Assembly (NCBI GenBank): GCA_015179125.1
Contig: WHVA01000474.1
Location: 24,229-88,228 of the forward strand
DNA: 64,000 bases
Direction of reading: 5' to 3'
Origin: Gautieria morchelliformis
Taxonomy: Eukaryota; Basidiomycota; Agaricomycetes; Gomphales; Gomphaceae
This document shows, piece by piece, positions 1-11,196 of this stretch. How positions within the stretch are numbered: position 1 is the stretch's first letter; every line of letters starts with the position of its first letter. The position numbers and the translations under genes were made by a program. Under the pieces are notes generated by a model. That model worked only from the letters and a program-made list of their open reading frames with translations, was not told where the DNA came from and searched no databases.

Positions 1-2701
1 TTCTTAAGCGCGTCCTTAAGAAATTCAATCAAATTCCTCAGGGAAAGACCGGCAATCCCGAACTCAGTCAATGCTTGGTTCATCCAGGTGATCGAGTCCG
101 CAAGGACTTTGGGCGCCTTCTGCTTTGAAAGAGGATCATACGCTGGTATGGATCAAAATTAGATGACAGCGAAGCTACAATTAGCACACTATTCACCTTG
201 GTTAAAAACAAACGATAAGGATGTTTTCTCAGCAAAGAGAAGTAATGTTTCTCCAGCAGGTTTCTTCAACTTGATATCTCCCAGTTTTTCACTCAGGTGG
301 GGAACAGAGAGTGCAGCAGAAGACCTCCCAAAGGTTGGGCAGCTCGCGGCCAGCATAGACAGAATTCCGTATATCTTTGCAGATACCTGTAGTGAACAGA
401 ACTAAATCAGCTCGACCGACCATGTCAATTGAGACCTAGAAACTAGCCTGAAAGTTCTTCTCATTCCAACCTTTCTTCGCGATAAATCTCACCAATACCT
501 CACTATCAACGTCAGCAATTACACCTTCCAACCACTTATTCATCTCATCCAACGCAGCCAGCCTTGTTTTCCAATTCGCGTCTGCAAAGTCAGTAGCGAT
601 AGACGACGGAATGAGCTCGGCGGCTAGTGCCTCTGCATCTTCAGGCGTATGCTTGTACTTGAATGTATCGAGGGCTCCGGGTGGCGCGGGAGCAGCTGGC
701 TTAGCGGCTTTTGCTCCCGCCGCCGATGCAGCGGCAGCTGGGGGTTTCTTGACGGCGGCTGGAGCAGGAGCTGCAGGCTTCTTAGCCTACACAAGACTCA
801 GTCGGCATGCTTAAGACGAGACAGTGAAAATCGAACCATTAGACGTGCGGGAGGCTTTGCTCCGGGTGTCGGCGATGGTGGCCCATCCTCGACTACTGGT
901 GAGGTGGGGCGCGCAGCCTTTTTCACTACCGCAGGAACCTTCTTCTTAACGGGTGGTGCCTCTTTCGGCGCGGCGGGAGGAGGTTTTGGCGCTGTGCTCC
1001 CGGCCTTGCACTTTACGACAGCCTGATCGAAAGCTTCCTTGACTTTCGTCTTGCGAGCGGCCTCGAGTGGATCGACGATAGGGTTGAGAACTCGCTCACC
1101 AACGATCTTCATGAGTGCACCCAAGGACAGCGCGGCCTCATCTCGAACGCCCGAAGCTGAATCACCTAGAAGAACAGCTAAAGTTTCGGAGATGGGCTTC
1201 ACTTGAGGGGGAGCTGGTGGGGTACGTGTAGATAAAAGACAGCGGTGCAGAAACTTCAATGTCCCTTCTTTGATCTGAGGGTTCTTGTCGGATAACGGGG
1301 GTTGGATGTCTGATATGATGTCCGCAAGCGTCGTCTAGATAAGTGTAGGCCATTGGGGCATGATGTAGGTGAGAAGTTGAGCGGGGAAAAGCTTACAGTC
1401 GCAAATACGGCATCCAGTGCCGCTCCGAGTGCGTCAACTACATTCTGTTTACGTTCTTTTAGTCTTCCGAGCATAGGTGGCACCACAGTCTCTCTGTGAC
1501 GCGCAAACGCGCCCATGAGACCTTTTGCTAAAGCTTCTACGCACGCAGCAGCGCCCATAACGCAGTTTATGTTGGCATCACCCATCCTACCTGAAAGTGC
1601 CTTAACAAGGTCACCCAACTCCGGGGCATCTTTGATCTTGGGCGTATTCAACGCAGTAACAATCTCGTCCAATGCATCTTTTCGCTCCTTCCACTTTGAG
1701 GAAGCTAAGGCTGCTTGATACCCCGAGGGCAACTTTGGAACGACATCCTCTTCCTCCGCAAACATCCGTGGATCAGGCGGCGCTGCTTCTTCCTCGACTT
1801 CACCTGACGCCCCTCCGCTCGCTGCTAGCTGCTCCGCGTCTCGTGCTTGCTGCCGTGTCAACCGTTCGGCCTTGAACGTCCCCTTACCCTTACCGTCTTT
1901 CTCCAGAGCCTCAAATGCCTCGTGTAATTCTTTGACCTGAACAGGCTTGAGGTCGTTTAGAAAAGGCTCGATAGCCGCACCTATGCACTGATACAGATTT
2001 TGAGTGAGTGCAGTGCCTTCAGCGCGGACGGTCTTGTCTGAATGACCAAAAATCTTTGGAAGCGTTTTGAGGATAGGGGGTGGAGGCACAGTGGGTGTGC
2101 CAAATTGGCTACATGGAAAAAATCAGCGCAGCCACACCGTGTTGAATGCGTATGAACGCACCGAACAAGTTCTTTTAAGACAAGCACAGTGCCAGCCACT
2201 GCCTTAGGTTGTTTGGCATTTAATCCAGGCAATAAATCGGCCTAAATGCGTCATGAGACATTAAGAGATATAACCGAGACCATTCCCACCACTCACCACA
2301 ACACCGGCAGCACCATTCTCCATTTCAACGTATTGTAATACAAGCTCCACCGCGTTATTCTTCGTGCCCGCTCTTGTAGAGCCCAAACACTTATCGACCA
2401 CAGCGGGGAGAACGACCTCTCTCGTCCGCGCGGTGGTTTCGCCAGCAAACTTGACGAAGGACACGACACATTCTACGCCCTTCTCTTGAGCAACGGCATT
2501 AGCGTCCGTGACCATACCTTTCAAAAGATCGGGGTTGGACAGATACGGCTTGAACGCAGGATCCACATCTGAGGCGGTTGTTTGGAAAGTCTTGACAAGC
2601 TGTTCATAGGCGGACACCCTGGCCTTCCAGTTCTTATGCTTTAGTCTATCGGAGATGGGAACTTGGCTAAAATCCTCCTCCTGAGGAGGCGGCCCGTCCA
2701 T
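1..2701 (-). CDS. STU2: XMAP215/Dis1/Stu2-family TOG-domain microtubule polymerase, 3' end beyond the window
   Basis: Binds tubulin through TOG domains and promotes plus-end microtubule growth (family knowledge). I read seven exons on the minus strand: 2701-2297, 2241-2162, 2108-1397, 1334-837, 786-448, 386-197 and 142-1, giving 788 codons in one frame before the left edge. Residues about 10-240 form a first HEAT-type TOG array (KNWKARVSAYEQL). Residues about 290-510 form a second (SKWKERKDALDEIV). An Ala/Pro/Lys-rich linker follows (about 515-620), then a third array starts near residue 640 (ANWKTRLAALDEMN) and runs off the window. The start is the first ATG, followed directly by an acidic leader and TOG1. 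The intron between exons 5 and 6 appears to be GC-AG (donor GCTAGT at 447-442); no GT donor keeps frame there. Family assignment is secure; exon edges are inferred from frame and splice motifs. Confidence 0.93.
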
Positions 2702-3345
2702 GGTGGAAAGAGTGAGGTAGGCTCAAGCCAAACTTGAGGCGCTCCCGAAACTATCTGTCACATGCAAATAAGTACATACATGTAGTTAGTCACTTGTCAC
2801 GCAATAAAATAGACGCTGGATACGCGTCAACAACTACTGATGTCCAAGTCAGGAAATATTAATTTCACGCCAACTGCCAAAAAAAAAATTATGTCATTGA
2901 GGACATGTAGCATATGTATGGGATGGTGCTGGAAATACATACGAGAAGACGAAAAGAAGACAAGATTAGGAGTCGGGAGGTGCCGAAGGCAACAATGCAA
3001 GTGTACCATAAAATGAGATAGAGAGGAGGAAGGGAAGTATATGATGACAGCTGGAGGAGAGCGAGACAAAGAAGAAAGCGAGGAGAGTGATTGTAGATAT
3101 ACAGGATGAGTCTATCTAGGTGAGATTTATTAAAGAAGAATGCGGGCGAGTAGAAAGATGATAATGCGGTGAGACGAGCGGAAAGCAAGACAAATAAGAT
3201 AAACAAGTGATGCAAAGAGCCGACGAGAGTCGTGGCATTTTAGACGAGCATGCGGTGTGCACTGGAGACGAAATGGCACAGCCCTGGGGGGAATGGCAGG
3301 TGAGAACAGAAGCCGTGAGAGAGGAAGCTTGACGCACGACGAAGC
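2702..3345. other. Intergenic, 5' flank of the STU2 gene
   Basis: This stretch separates the STU2 start from the 3' end of the next minus-strand gene. Short open frames occur on the minus strand (about 2827-3349), but they have low-complexity Ser/Leu composition, overlap each other in several frames and match no family I know. It probably holds the STU2 promoter and the neighbour's 3' UTR. Confidence 0.5.
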
Positions 3346-3936
3346 TCATCGCTGGGGTGCCGTCATGAAGGCCAACTTGGGGTCGGAAGCAGCCCTGTAC
3401 AGGCGCCTAAAATGGGACTGACCCAGGATATCGACCAGCATTTGTTGGTTCATGTTGATCCAGTCGGCTGGTGGAAGGCCACGGGCAGTGCGCCAGCCAT
3501 CTTCTGTTTGGACAACCAGAAGGAGACCGGGCATGAGGCACTGGATGAGATGGAGCATATCGCCCACTGGCTGCACGCTGTGCCGAAGGGTAGGCCACAT
3601 GGCGCTGTGAAAGACCATCTGCCATTGCACACGACGTTCGGGAGAAAAAAAGGATGAGGCGTGTATGGGGAGCTCCAGCTTCATGGTAGGGCTGCGAGGG
3701 AGCCCTGAAGACGAACGATGGGGTGGCAGACACTCGACTGTGAACAAGACGCGGTTGTCGGACGGAGGCAGTTCACGAAAGCCGTGCTGGCGGATGAGGG
3801 CTTGCTTCATAGCCTGTAGATGTCGGTGGGCGCGGGCATACGGAGCCCCCAGACTCTCGACGCTCAGGGCGACGCCGACACGCTGGGACCAGTCGTCAAG
3901 TTGCTTGACCTCGGTGGAAAACTCGACGAGAAGCAT
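3346..3936 (-). CDS. Unidentified 196-residue protein
   Basis: I do not recognise the family. A single uninterrupted frame runs from ATG at 3936 to TGA at 3348-3346. It begins MLLVEFSTEVKQLDDW and has an amphipathic, predominantly helical composition with several Trp residues (DDW, WQMVF, MWPTL, GWRTA, DWINMN), as in a folded globular protein. No signal peptide, transmembrane segment or metal motif is visible. The frame stays open upstream to 4194, but that part is Pro/Phe/His-rich, spans a TATA-like box and looks like 5' UTR or promoter. The segment just before 3936 (TTCCTCCAG) could be a splice acceptor, so a further 5' exon is possible. An out-of-frame ATG lies 16 nt upstream. It is divergent with the eIF2B alpha gene. 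Confidence 0.6.
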   Translation of the reverse strand: MLLVEFSTEVKQLDDWSQRVGVALSVESLGAPYARAHRHLQAMKQALIRQHGFRELPPSDNRVLFTVECLPPHRSSSGLPRSPTMKLELPIHASSFFSPERRVQWQMVFHSAMWPTLRHSVQPVGDMLHLIQCLMPGLLLVVQTEDGWRTARGLPPADWINMNQQMLVDILGQSHFRRLYRAASDPKLAFMTAPQR

Positions 3937-4584
3937 CTGGAGGAAGCCATGTGAACACAAAACAACACGGGGCAATAAAGACACACATTTTAGGGGGAAG
4001 CAAGGATGGCGGACAGATGGGGGGGCCAACCTCTTTATAAGGGGCAGGAAAGCGCTAGGGACGGGGAGAGGGTGGCAGTCGTGAAAAGGCGGGTCTGGGC
4101 GTGGATATTGGGTATGAAAAAAAAAATGTAAATTTTCATAGAGAATATATGGATGAGATCTCGGCCGGCTCGTTGGCACCGAAAAACGTTTCACGATCCC
4201 GCCGCTTTAACTTAGCCCTGGGTCACCCTGGGTACCCTTCCCACGCGTGCCCGCGCCAGCCATCGTTTGCGCGTCGCCCCTTCTAGACGTGCGCCACGGC
4301 GAGGAAGAGGTAAGTGCTGGGAACAAGCGTAACGCGTAATTGTGTAATCCTTGTTTATTATGCGAGACCTCACAACGCTCACGGACGTTTCAGTGGATTC
4401 ACCATTAGGAGAAATAGGGCTGAGCGGGCGCCTTGGACACGGGCAGCATACAGTTCTCTATATCCCGCACAGCTCGTCGCGTAAACCACGTGCGTATCGT
4501 CAAGCGTGAAGGCCTTGCAACGCCACAAACCCGCCGCGTTGCCTTGACACTGTTCTGAGACACGATCCCGTGACCGCCGCCGCC
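3937..4584. promoter_or_regulatory. Divergent promoter region with a TATA-like box
   Basis: The 648 bp lie between two divergent starts. On the minus strand TATAAAG occurs at about 4033-4039, roughly 100 bp upstream of the 3936 start, which suits a core promoter for the unidentified minus-strand gene. No TATA box is obvious in the equivalent position of the plus-strand gene. No coding segment is supported here. Confidence 0.4.
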
Positions 4585-5985
4585 ATGGCTCCTGCTTCTC
4601 CAGCCCCCGTGTCTTTCGATGTATATGCCGCCTATCGTCGCATTCTGGACACTGATCATTCGGTGCACATCGCGTAAAAACTCTACAAGTGTTTCTCCCC
4701 GCTGATGCCCACAGTTCTGCAATTCAGATCTCAATGCCCATTGCGGCCATTCTAGCTCTCACCGAGCTGATCGCCCAATCAAATGCAGGTACAATGTCTG
4801 AACTCGTTGGCGCACTCAACGACGGTGCCGAGATCCTCAAGTCCAACGCTCCAAACCCCATCAGTCTCAGTGCTGGCCTCCAGCTTTTCGCCGCCTTTGT
4901 CACCATTTTCCCCCACGAGTCCGACGTGCGGTTTGCTTTCCCTCCTCTCCGTCATCGCCCCTCTCATACACTAGCAGAACTTCCAAGATTTGAAACGCGA
5001 GCTCGTTCGCCAAGGTCAGGAATACGCCAAGCAGGCAGCCCACTCCCGTGCCAAGATCGCGAGTCTCGCACTGGATTTTATCCAAGACGACTCTGTCGTG
5101 CGTCTGCCTGCCATACCATCCCGTCATGCAACCCACCTTACGAACAGATACTCACGCACTCGTATTCTCGAGTCGTCGAGCAGGCGCTTCTGCATGCTTA
5201 CAGGCACGGCAACAAGCGCTTTTCCGTCTATGTCACAGAAGCACGACCTTCTGGCCTGGGGCGAGCTCCTGTCTTACTAGTCACACGTGCTAAATTGACA
5301 CTCCTGCAGCTCAAAAACCTATGATTCCCTTAGCAAAGCCGGCATACCCTGTACCGTTATCCTGGACGCTGCCGTCGCCTACGCCATGGGCAAAGTTGAT
5401 CTAGTTCTCGTTGGCTCGGAAGCCGTCGTCGAGAGCGGCGGGCTCGTCAATGCTGTGGGGAGCTACCAGATCGCCCTCATAGCTAAAGCTGCAAACGTCC
5501 CGTTCTATGCGCTCGCAGAAAGGTCACTGCCTCTGCTGAGACCTGTGTCGTTGCTCACCCTTGTCCGCTACAGCTATAAATTCCATCGGATGTTCCCGTT
5601 GTCACAGTATGACCTTCCGACACACACAGATGAAATCCTGTGCTTTCCTGTGCCCACGAATACCAGACCATTACGGCCAGGCCTGACCCTGACCAAGTCC
5701 TCCGCTCGCAACGTGATAAACAGCCCTCCTGCGGCCCCGTCTCAGTCGGCTGCAGGCATCGAGTATGCCTCCACCATGACTCGGTCCTCCTTGACTGAGG
5801 AGCAGTTGAAATGCAACCCAGAGGTTGATTACACAAAGTAAGCCGTTGCGTTACATGATTTGTCTCCTCACGGAGTGTGACAGTGCTCAACTAGACCCGA
5901 TTTGATCACGTTGGTCTTCTCCGATGTTGGCATTCTCACGCCTGAGGGCGTGAGTCAGTATCTCGTCGGAATGTTTGCTGGGTGA
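4585..5985 (+). CDS. GCN3: Translation initiation factor eIF2B, alpha subunit
   Basis: Regulatory subunit of eIF2B, the guanine-nucleotide exchange factor of eIF2; the alpha subunit senses phosphorylated eIF2 (family knowledge). Seven exons fit exactly: 4585-4673, 4715-4925, 4978-5097, 5148-5260, 5310-5522, 5574-5837 and 5895-5985, giving 366 residues, slightly longer than animal homologues. Diagnostic Rossmann-like segments are [58 protein letters not shown] and the C-terminal [25 protein letters not shown]. Introns are 41-57 nt. The fourth appears to be GC-AG (donor GCGAGC at 5261); GT alternatives give stops. The first exon encodes [18 protein letters not shown]. The gene is convergent with the next minus-strand gene. 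Function is very secure. Confidence 0.96.
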
Positions 5986-6666
5986 CCTGTTAATATTTAG
6001 ACCGACGACAACATAGCACCATCGCTTCACACTCGATCATGATTGCCTGTTCGGCTCTCGGCTTGTCCCCGATTTGCTGTAACGGCATAATCGAAATTCT
6101 TGACTGGCAGAATCGCTGAAGGCACGGCAGCTAGGGCACACTACTGCCACTTTGCTGTAACTAGATAGATACCAGGACAGGTTTTACCGCTTTTGATATC
6201 AGCCGCTGTAACATGAATCAGAATTCGTTAATGCGTGGTTTCAAGTCAGTATCACGACTTAGATGAATATTAGGACGTCCGTTCAGTTCGGCCGCATGGC
6301 TAGGCCCCGATGGCTGCAAAGCTTATACGACAGGTTAACGCGTAAGCAACCGGCGGCCATGGTGATTCCAGGCCAATGCTTTTGAATTCAAATCATCGCT
6401 TGCCAGCCAGTGACGGCTAAATTCCACACTAGAAAGGTAAAAGTGCATACAGTACCGACTCAGTGCGCGATGCGAGAGTATTGTAATAACACGGATCGTG
6501 CCCTGCGCACATTGATTGACCGTTCGGCGCGCGATCTACGTCAAACCATGTCCGTAAGCCGACTGACTGCAATGAATTACCTGTTCGCCAGATAAGGCGC
6601 CCGCCGGTGGGACTATGAGAATGTCAAGGCAATTTATAGCACGGGTGCAAGGGTCGGCAGTGTCAG
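5986..6666. other. Convergent intergenic region, no gene seen
   Basis: This is 3' flank of the eIF2B alpha gene and of the convergent basic-protein gene. A 61-codon plus-strand frame at 6410-6595 has no recognisable features. I see no repeats or RNA gene. Confidence 0.5.
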
Positions 6667-7154
6667 TCAGACAAAAGACACCCGCTTGCGGCCGACCGTC
6701 GTATCATCGACCAGGTTCCCTTTGGAGCCGCCATCTTTCTTAGAATCATGTTCCGCGCGTTTTCGCGCCCTGGTCTTTTCTCGTTTTCGCTTGGATTTCC
6801 GAGCTAGCAATAGGTCTTTGGCGCCACGCTATATTTGGTTATATTAATTTTAGCAGTGCAGCGTCCGCTAAATCGAAATAAAACACGTACGAGCTTGTCT
6901 GAAGCTGATGCAGTGCGTTTTGGACGTTTGCCGGCACTTTGTCGCGAAGGGGCGTCGATAAACGACGCCGAAGCTCTGCTTCTTTCAATCTTCTGTCGAG
7001 TGTCAAGCTCTTTCCCGGACGTAATCATGTCCGCTAGCTCCAACAGCTTTTCCTGACGTTAGCCGTCAACGAACAGCAACGTGATCCAGGGCGATACATC
7101 TCGCCTGACCTTGTCCTGCATGAACACCTTTCCTCCGCTTGGCGTTGGCGTCAT
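6667..7154 (-). CDS. Unidentified 122-residue basic protein
   Basis: Reconstructed from three exons on the minus strand: 7154-7110, 7052-6891 and 6828-6667. Both introns (57 and 62 nt) have GT and AG ends, and the exon lengths (45, 162, 162) keep phase 0 throughout. The protein starts MTPTPSGGKVFMQDKEKLL. Its middle is helical and Ser-rich (ELDTRQKIERSRASASFID). The C-terminal half is strongly basic (LLARKSKRKREKTRARKRA) and ends GRKRVSFV. Lys/Arg clusters suggest nuclear or nucleolar location or RNA binding, which is inference only. No known domain is recognised. Its start is divergent from the cysteine-rich gene, 864 bp away. Confidence 0.62.
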
Positions 7155-8018
7155 CAGAGTAATACTAGCAACACCTCGGAGGTACCCAAGTTAACAACTA
7201 TAAGACCCAAGCGAGGCAAGACGGGGGTCGACGAATCCAGATAAATGCGATGCTACCACAGCCTTGATACAGGTCTGTTGGAAGGGTTGAAACGACGCGG
7301 AATGATGAGGAACTGAGGCCTTGAGATGCCGTGCTTTCAGCGGTCAGCTTGTGAAAGCAGAAGGCTAAGGGAGATCGCGGAAGCAGACTCGGCACACCGG
7401 AGCGGCCGCCGGCGGGCCTCTCGTCTCATAACGCACAGCTGTAATATTGCTTCTCATGTTTCCATCGCAAATATTTCATGGACCAGCCCTTGATGCATGC
7501 CGCAATTCGGGTGTTACGGACCTGCTAATGCAAACTTATCGAACATATGGAATGGCTGCTTACCCCTGCGGTGTTCCTCATTTATTGACATACTCTATCG
7601 CCCCGTAGATCTTGTCGGTCAACATACGGACTGCTTATATTACATTTTTTATAATTAGGAGCGTCCGGTATGCAACAGATATGGCAATCAGGATGCTGAC
7701 CTCAACTACGCTCTTGCGCCCTTCCATCGCTTCCGCATTTCAACAATCTTTCTCATATCTCATCTTCGCTCTCACGCCAACTTAATCGACCATTTTGGTA
7801 CCCGTGAGCCAAAACTGCCGTCCCTGGCCTGCTCGAAGGTCTATTCAGAATGCGGAGCATACCGTATTTCCCAGTAGCCTCGTAAAGTTTAAACTACAAG
7901 CTCAAACGCATATAAAGCGCACACGGTTGTTCCAACTAAAATCCCAAATTAACGAGAACTCGTTCTTAAGCCACCTCGACGCCTTTTCATCTCCACAACT
8001 CCACTCTCATCTCCAACA
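7155..8018. promoter_or_regulatory. Divergent intergenic region
   Basis: This separates the start of the basic-protein gene (minus) from that of the cysteine-rich gene (plus). The last 60 bases before 8019 are pyrimidine-rich with CTCC/ATCTCC runs, as in a basidiomycete 5' UTR or initiator. The open frames at 7198-7395 (minus) and 7795-8055 (plus) show no family features and I do not call them. Confidence 0.4.
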
Positions 8019-8541
8019 ATGTGTCACTGGCGCAGGTATGCCCTGCGTTGAGTAGCATATATCCAGAATTATCCATGTTAACATGACCTTAATAGGGTCT
8101 GCAATCACTATACGGTTTGCGGTCATTCTCAGCCTCTGGTATGTTGTGCATACGTCTCACCGACGCCTGCCACTCACGTGTGTATATGCTCAGCCAGACG
8201 AAATGGTATGTGGTACCAGCTCATCTCCCCGGCATATGGTCACGCGCGCGTTTCCTAGATCCAGTGCGACAGTCGTTGGTGCAAATTCTCCACCACACAC
8301 CCCGACGAATGCTCGGACTGTAAGAGCACATGCTGGCAATAGTGAGTCTTTCACAGATTAATATCCTTTCGAGCTCTCACGCCAGCCGAACAGCCGCCAA
8401 TTTCCCCAACAATATGGTATGATGCCAATGGCCTTTCCCCTCACTAATTCATCCGATTAACAACTCAAATTCCAAGGCCTTCATCTCAAGACCAAGTGTC
8501 CTTCCTGTCAGGCGGCGGAGGGGAGCTCTCGTCGACGCTAG
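8019..8541 (+). CDS. Small cysteine-rich basidiomycete protein, six tiny exons
   Basis: An 80-residue protein rebuilt from exons 8019-8035, 8096-8138, 8194-8205, 8259-8341, 8394-8416 and 8477-8541. Every junction has GT...AG and the sum is 243 nt in frame. The third exon is only 12 nt (PDEM). The protein begins MCHWRRVCNHYTVCGHSQPL, continues IQCDSRWCKFSTTHPDECSD and CKSTCWQYRQFPQQYG, and ends with a CPSC pair. It has nine cysteines and conserved-looking Trp and His, spaced like a small zinc-binding module. From memory, similar short CxxW/KFSxxHPxxC proteins recur in Agaricomycetes and lack a known function. There is no signal peptide, so it is probably intracellular. A one-base misassignment of any splice site would destroy the cysteine pattern, which supports the model. 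Confidence 0.75.
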
Positions 8542-9432
8542 AATGTTCTCCGTTGTAAATGAAATCTTCATAAAGCGTTTCAGAACGAGAATTTGATACC
8601 AGATGATTAACCCCTGATAAAATCTTACGTGTGGGTAGTGATGGCAGGGGGAGAGTTGACACTTGGGCATCTACTTTGATAGATGCTCCACAACCAGGCT
8701 GCAGTGTGAACAAGCAATCTAGTCGTGTATGAATACAGTTTCGTTCCGACACGGCCGGGTCACAGATGAGCTGTGGTCAGTCCCTCACATCAGGAGATGG
8801 TGAGGCCAAATATCACAAGCGCGGGCTCTGCATCATAGCTGGAACACACCACGCCGACAAGACCGAGCCCATAAAGGGAAGAGACGTCGGACACGGAGGA
8901 GTCTCAATTGCGCGCGACGTGTTACGCGGTGGGCCCAGACACCATGTGCAGTCTGCAGAATAGTTCATAGCTAGCGAAAATGATAGCCTGAGCAACGTAA
9001 GCAGCGGGGATACGTAACCTGTGGCTGCTGGGCGTTGTCCTACACGTGGAACAAACTCCCACCTCAGGGTGGGCGGGTCTCGGATCCCTGGAATCATTGA
9101 CAAGACGGGGATCGCGAGACGTCATTATCTGCATGCTGTCGTCGAAGGTGTCGCCTGACCCAGAAATTAAGTTTAGAAGACCTGATCCCCCGGGGGAGGG
9201 AAATCTTTTCTCGGACATGAATTCAGCGAAGGTGTCAAGAAGATAACGCATGGGAAAGTAGAATTTCTGGACCCAGCACCAAGTATCGAACTCAGGAAAT
9301 TTTCCAAGGCCATGTTCAGGTGTTGTTAGAGGTTCACTATAGCTTCGAATGACGGAGCGTGGCGGGCTGCGCCATCTTGTCGGCCCCATACAAGCTATTA
9401 CGTATGCTAGCTTGAGAAAGCTGAAGCTGCCC
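8542..9432. other. Intergenic, 5' flank of the cyclin gene
   Basis: A 220-codon minus-strand frame spans 8922-9584 but overlaps exon 1 of the cyclin antisense. Its composition is not convincing and I found no splice-consistent partner. A short unidentified gene on the minus strand between 8800 and 9340 cannot be excluded. Nothing else is supported. Confidence 0.4.
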
Positions 9433-10850
9433 ATGGACACGCAGTGGCTTTTCCCTCTCTCGGCCCTTTCTAACACTCCAAGCCGGGACGTTTCTACTAT
9501 ACCCTTGGAAAGGGAACTGAGAGGGCGTGCTAAGGGCGTCGAATTCCTTTTTCGAGTCGCCGCACAGCTCGGGCTGTAGGTCATCCCACTGAAAGATGGT
9601 GTTAGTTTGTCCGTCTGATCCAGATGACATCAGTTCCAACGCAGTATTTTGTGCTGCAGCCCAGTACTTTCATCGTTTTTATATGCGGTACTCGATCGAG
9701 GACTATCCCCGTCAGGTACGTCGCACACGGTCACCAGGACCACGCCGTTCACGACTCGTGATTGCACTGTGGCGTGTTGCATAGGAAGTGGCCGCAGCAA
9801 GTGTATTTCTTGCCACAAAAACCGAAGAAAACTCGCGCAAGCTTAAAGATGTATCCTTCGTATGTTATTCAAAAGCAACTGGTGGACACGATGAACACTC
9901 CCCAGTTCGTCAGCGCGCCAGGCTCTAGCTTTCGCCAGATAACTCATAGTTTGGGTTAGGAGGTTCAGCGTTGGCAAAAAAATATCCTTGCCACTGAGGA
10001 AATTCTGCTTGATGCCCTATGTTTTGATTTCATTGTCGATCATCCTCAGGCAGAGCTCGTCGATCTCCTCCTTGCGTTCAACGCCGGTGAAGTACTAGAG
10101 CAATATGCATGGACTCTCGTTAATGACTCGTTAGTCCGCTATCCTTGCTTCGCTGCTTTTCTTCTTGAACCGTCGATAATATCAACTTTCAGTCTGCGAA
10201 CGCCCCTCTGCATATTACAGCCGCCACGCATAATTGCCACTGCGTGCTTTATACTTGCTCAGAGATTAGCGGAAGGTCCCAATTCTGCGTCCTTGGATGA
10301 ACGAATATATTCACGATCGTCGGCATCGTTGCCCACTCCTCCCCATATGCATCCTCGATCACCACCGTCGGCTAATTTTGCTCAGGGCTTTTTTCAACTT
10401 TCGGAGCCAGATATGGAAGCTGTCGCTAGTATGTATACTCCACTTACTATACGTTTTTCTGACCGCAGGGGTGTAATTCAGTCACCGTCGCCATAATGTT
10501 GAATTTCTACGCAGCACATACTACAGAAGACGAGAAAGATTCTTACCTTCGTCCCGTTGTGAATGTAAGAGCATGCAGATGTTACCTCACTAACAGTCAA
10601 CTTCTTATGCGGTCATCAGATTCCCTATCCATCGTTACCATCATTTTACAAAGACATATATTCTGGGGATCCACCAACTGAGAACCATGATCAACCTAAT
10701 GGAATAGTTATGAGTCCAGATGACGGTGGTATTACGCCTGCATCCATGGGTCGGACCCCTCATCGGTCCGGGTGGACGCCTACACAGGATAAACCTCAGA
10801 GTCCTATACTTGTAAACGGCACATCTGGTGATCCCCCGCCACAAGAGTAG
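9433..10850 (+). CDS. Transcriptional cyclin of the cyclin K/T/Ctk2 type
   Basis: A regulatory partner of a transcription-elongation CDK that phosphorylates the RNA polymerase II tail (family knowledge). Seven exons close in frame to 343 residues: 9433-9575, 9634-9715, 9785-9904, 9960-10129, 10193-10428, 10515-10564 and 10620-10850. The first cyclin box shows SNTPSRDVSTIPLERELRGR, YFHRFYMRYSIEDYPRQ and VAAASVFLATKTEENSRKLK. The second shows LDALCFDFIVDHPQAELVDL and PPRIIATACFILAQRLA. The C-terminus is Pro/Ser/Thr-rich and disordered. The start ATG precedes DTQWLFPLS, the usual N-terminal position for this family. The short sixth exon (50 nt) and its 86-nt upstream intron are the least certain part. 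Whether it is the Ctk2, Bur2 or cyclin K orthologue cannot be settled here. Confidence 0.87.
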
Positions 10851-11196
10851 GCCAGCGATGTCAAGGTTCCGTGCAGGGCTTCACCACTGGATCTCAGTTA
10901 GCGTTTCGGGCAGCATGACTTGTTTGAGACATCATCTTGCCATTCCTCTCTGGTGTATAGCTATGTGTACCTATGGATGCGGTGGACAGCCGGAGCATAA
11001 ACTGTGTAGAATCCTATCATCAACATCTCAATAATACAACCTCTTTTATGCAATCTCGGAGGTTTTACCTCCGGTGAGCAAGACGAGCGGCAGCCTCCAT
11101 TCGTACCCCCGTGCTTATCACAGTGAACAGGGTTCTGATGCCACCTAGCATCGTTGGCAGACAAGGATGCCACATCGAAGGCCTCAGTGTGAAGTT
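10851..11196. other. Convergent 3' flanks of cyclin and GIR2 genes
   Basis: 346 bases between two facing stop codons. Presumably 3' UTRs and polyadenylation signals. No gene or repeat seen. Confidence 0.5.

Noticed and set aside
3412-4084. Plus-strand open frames opposite the 196-residue gene
   Set aside because: They are antisense shadows of the minus-strand coding frame.
8922-9584. 220-codon minus-strand frame
   Set aside because: It overlaps cyclin exon 1 antisense, has no recognisable domain and has no consistent splice partners.
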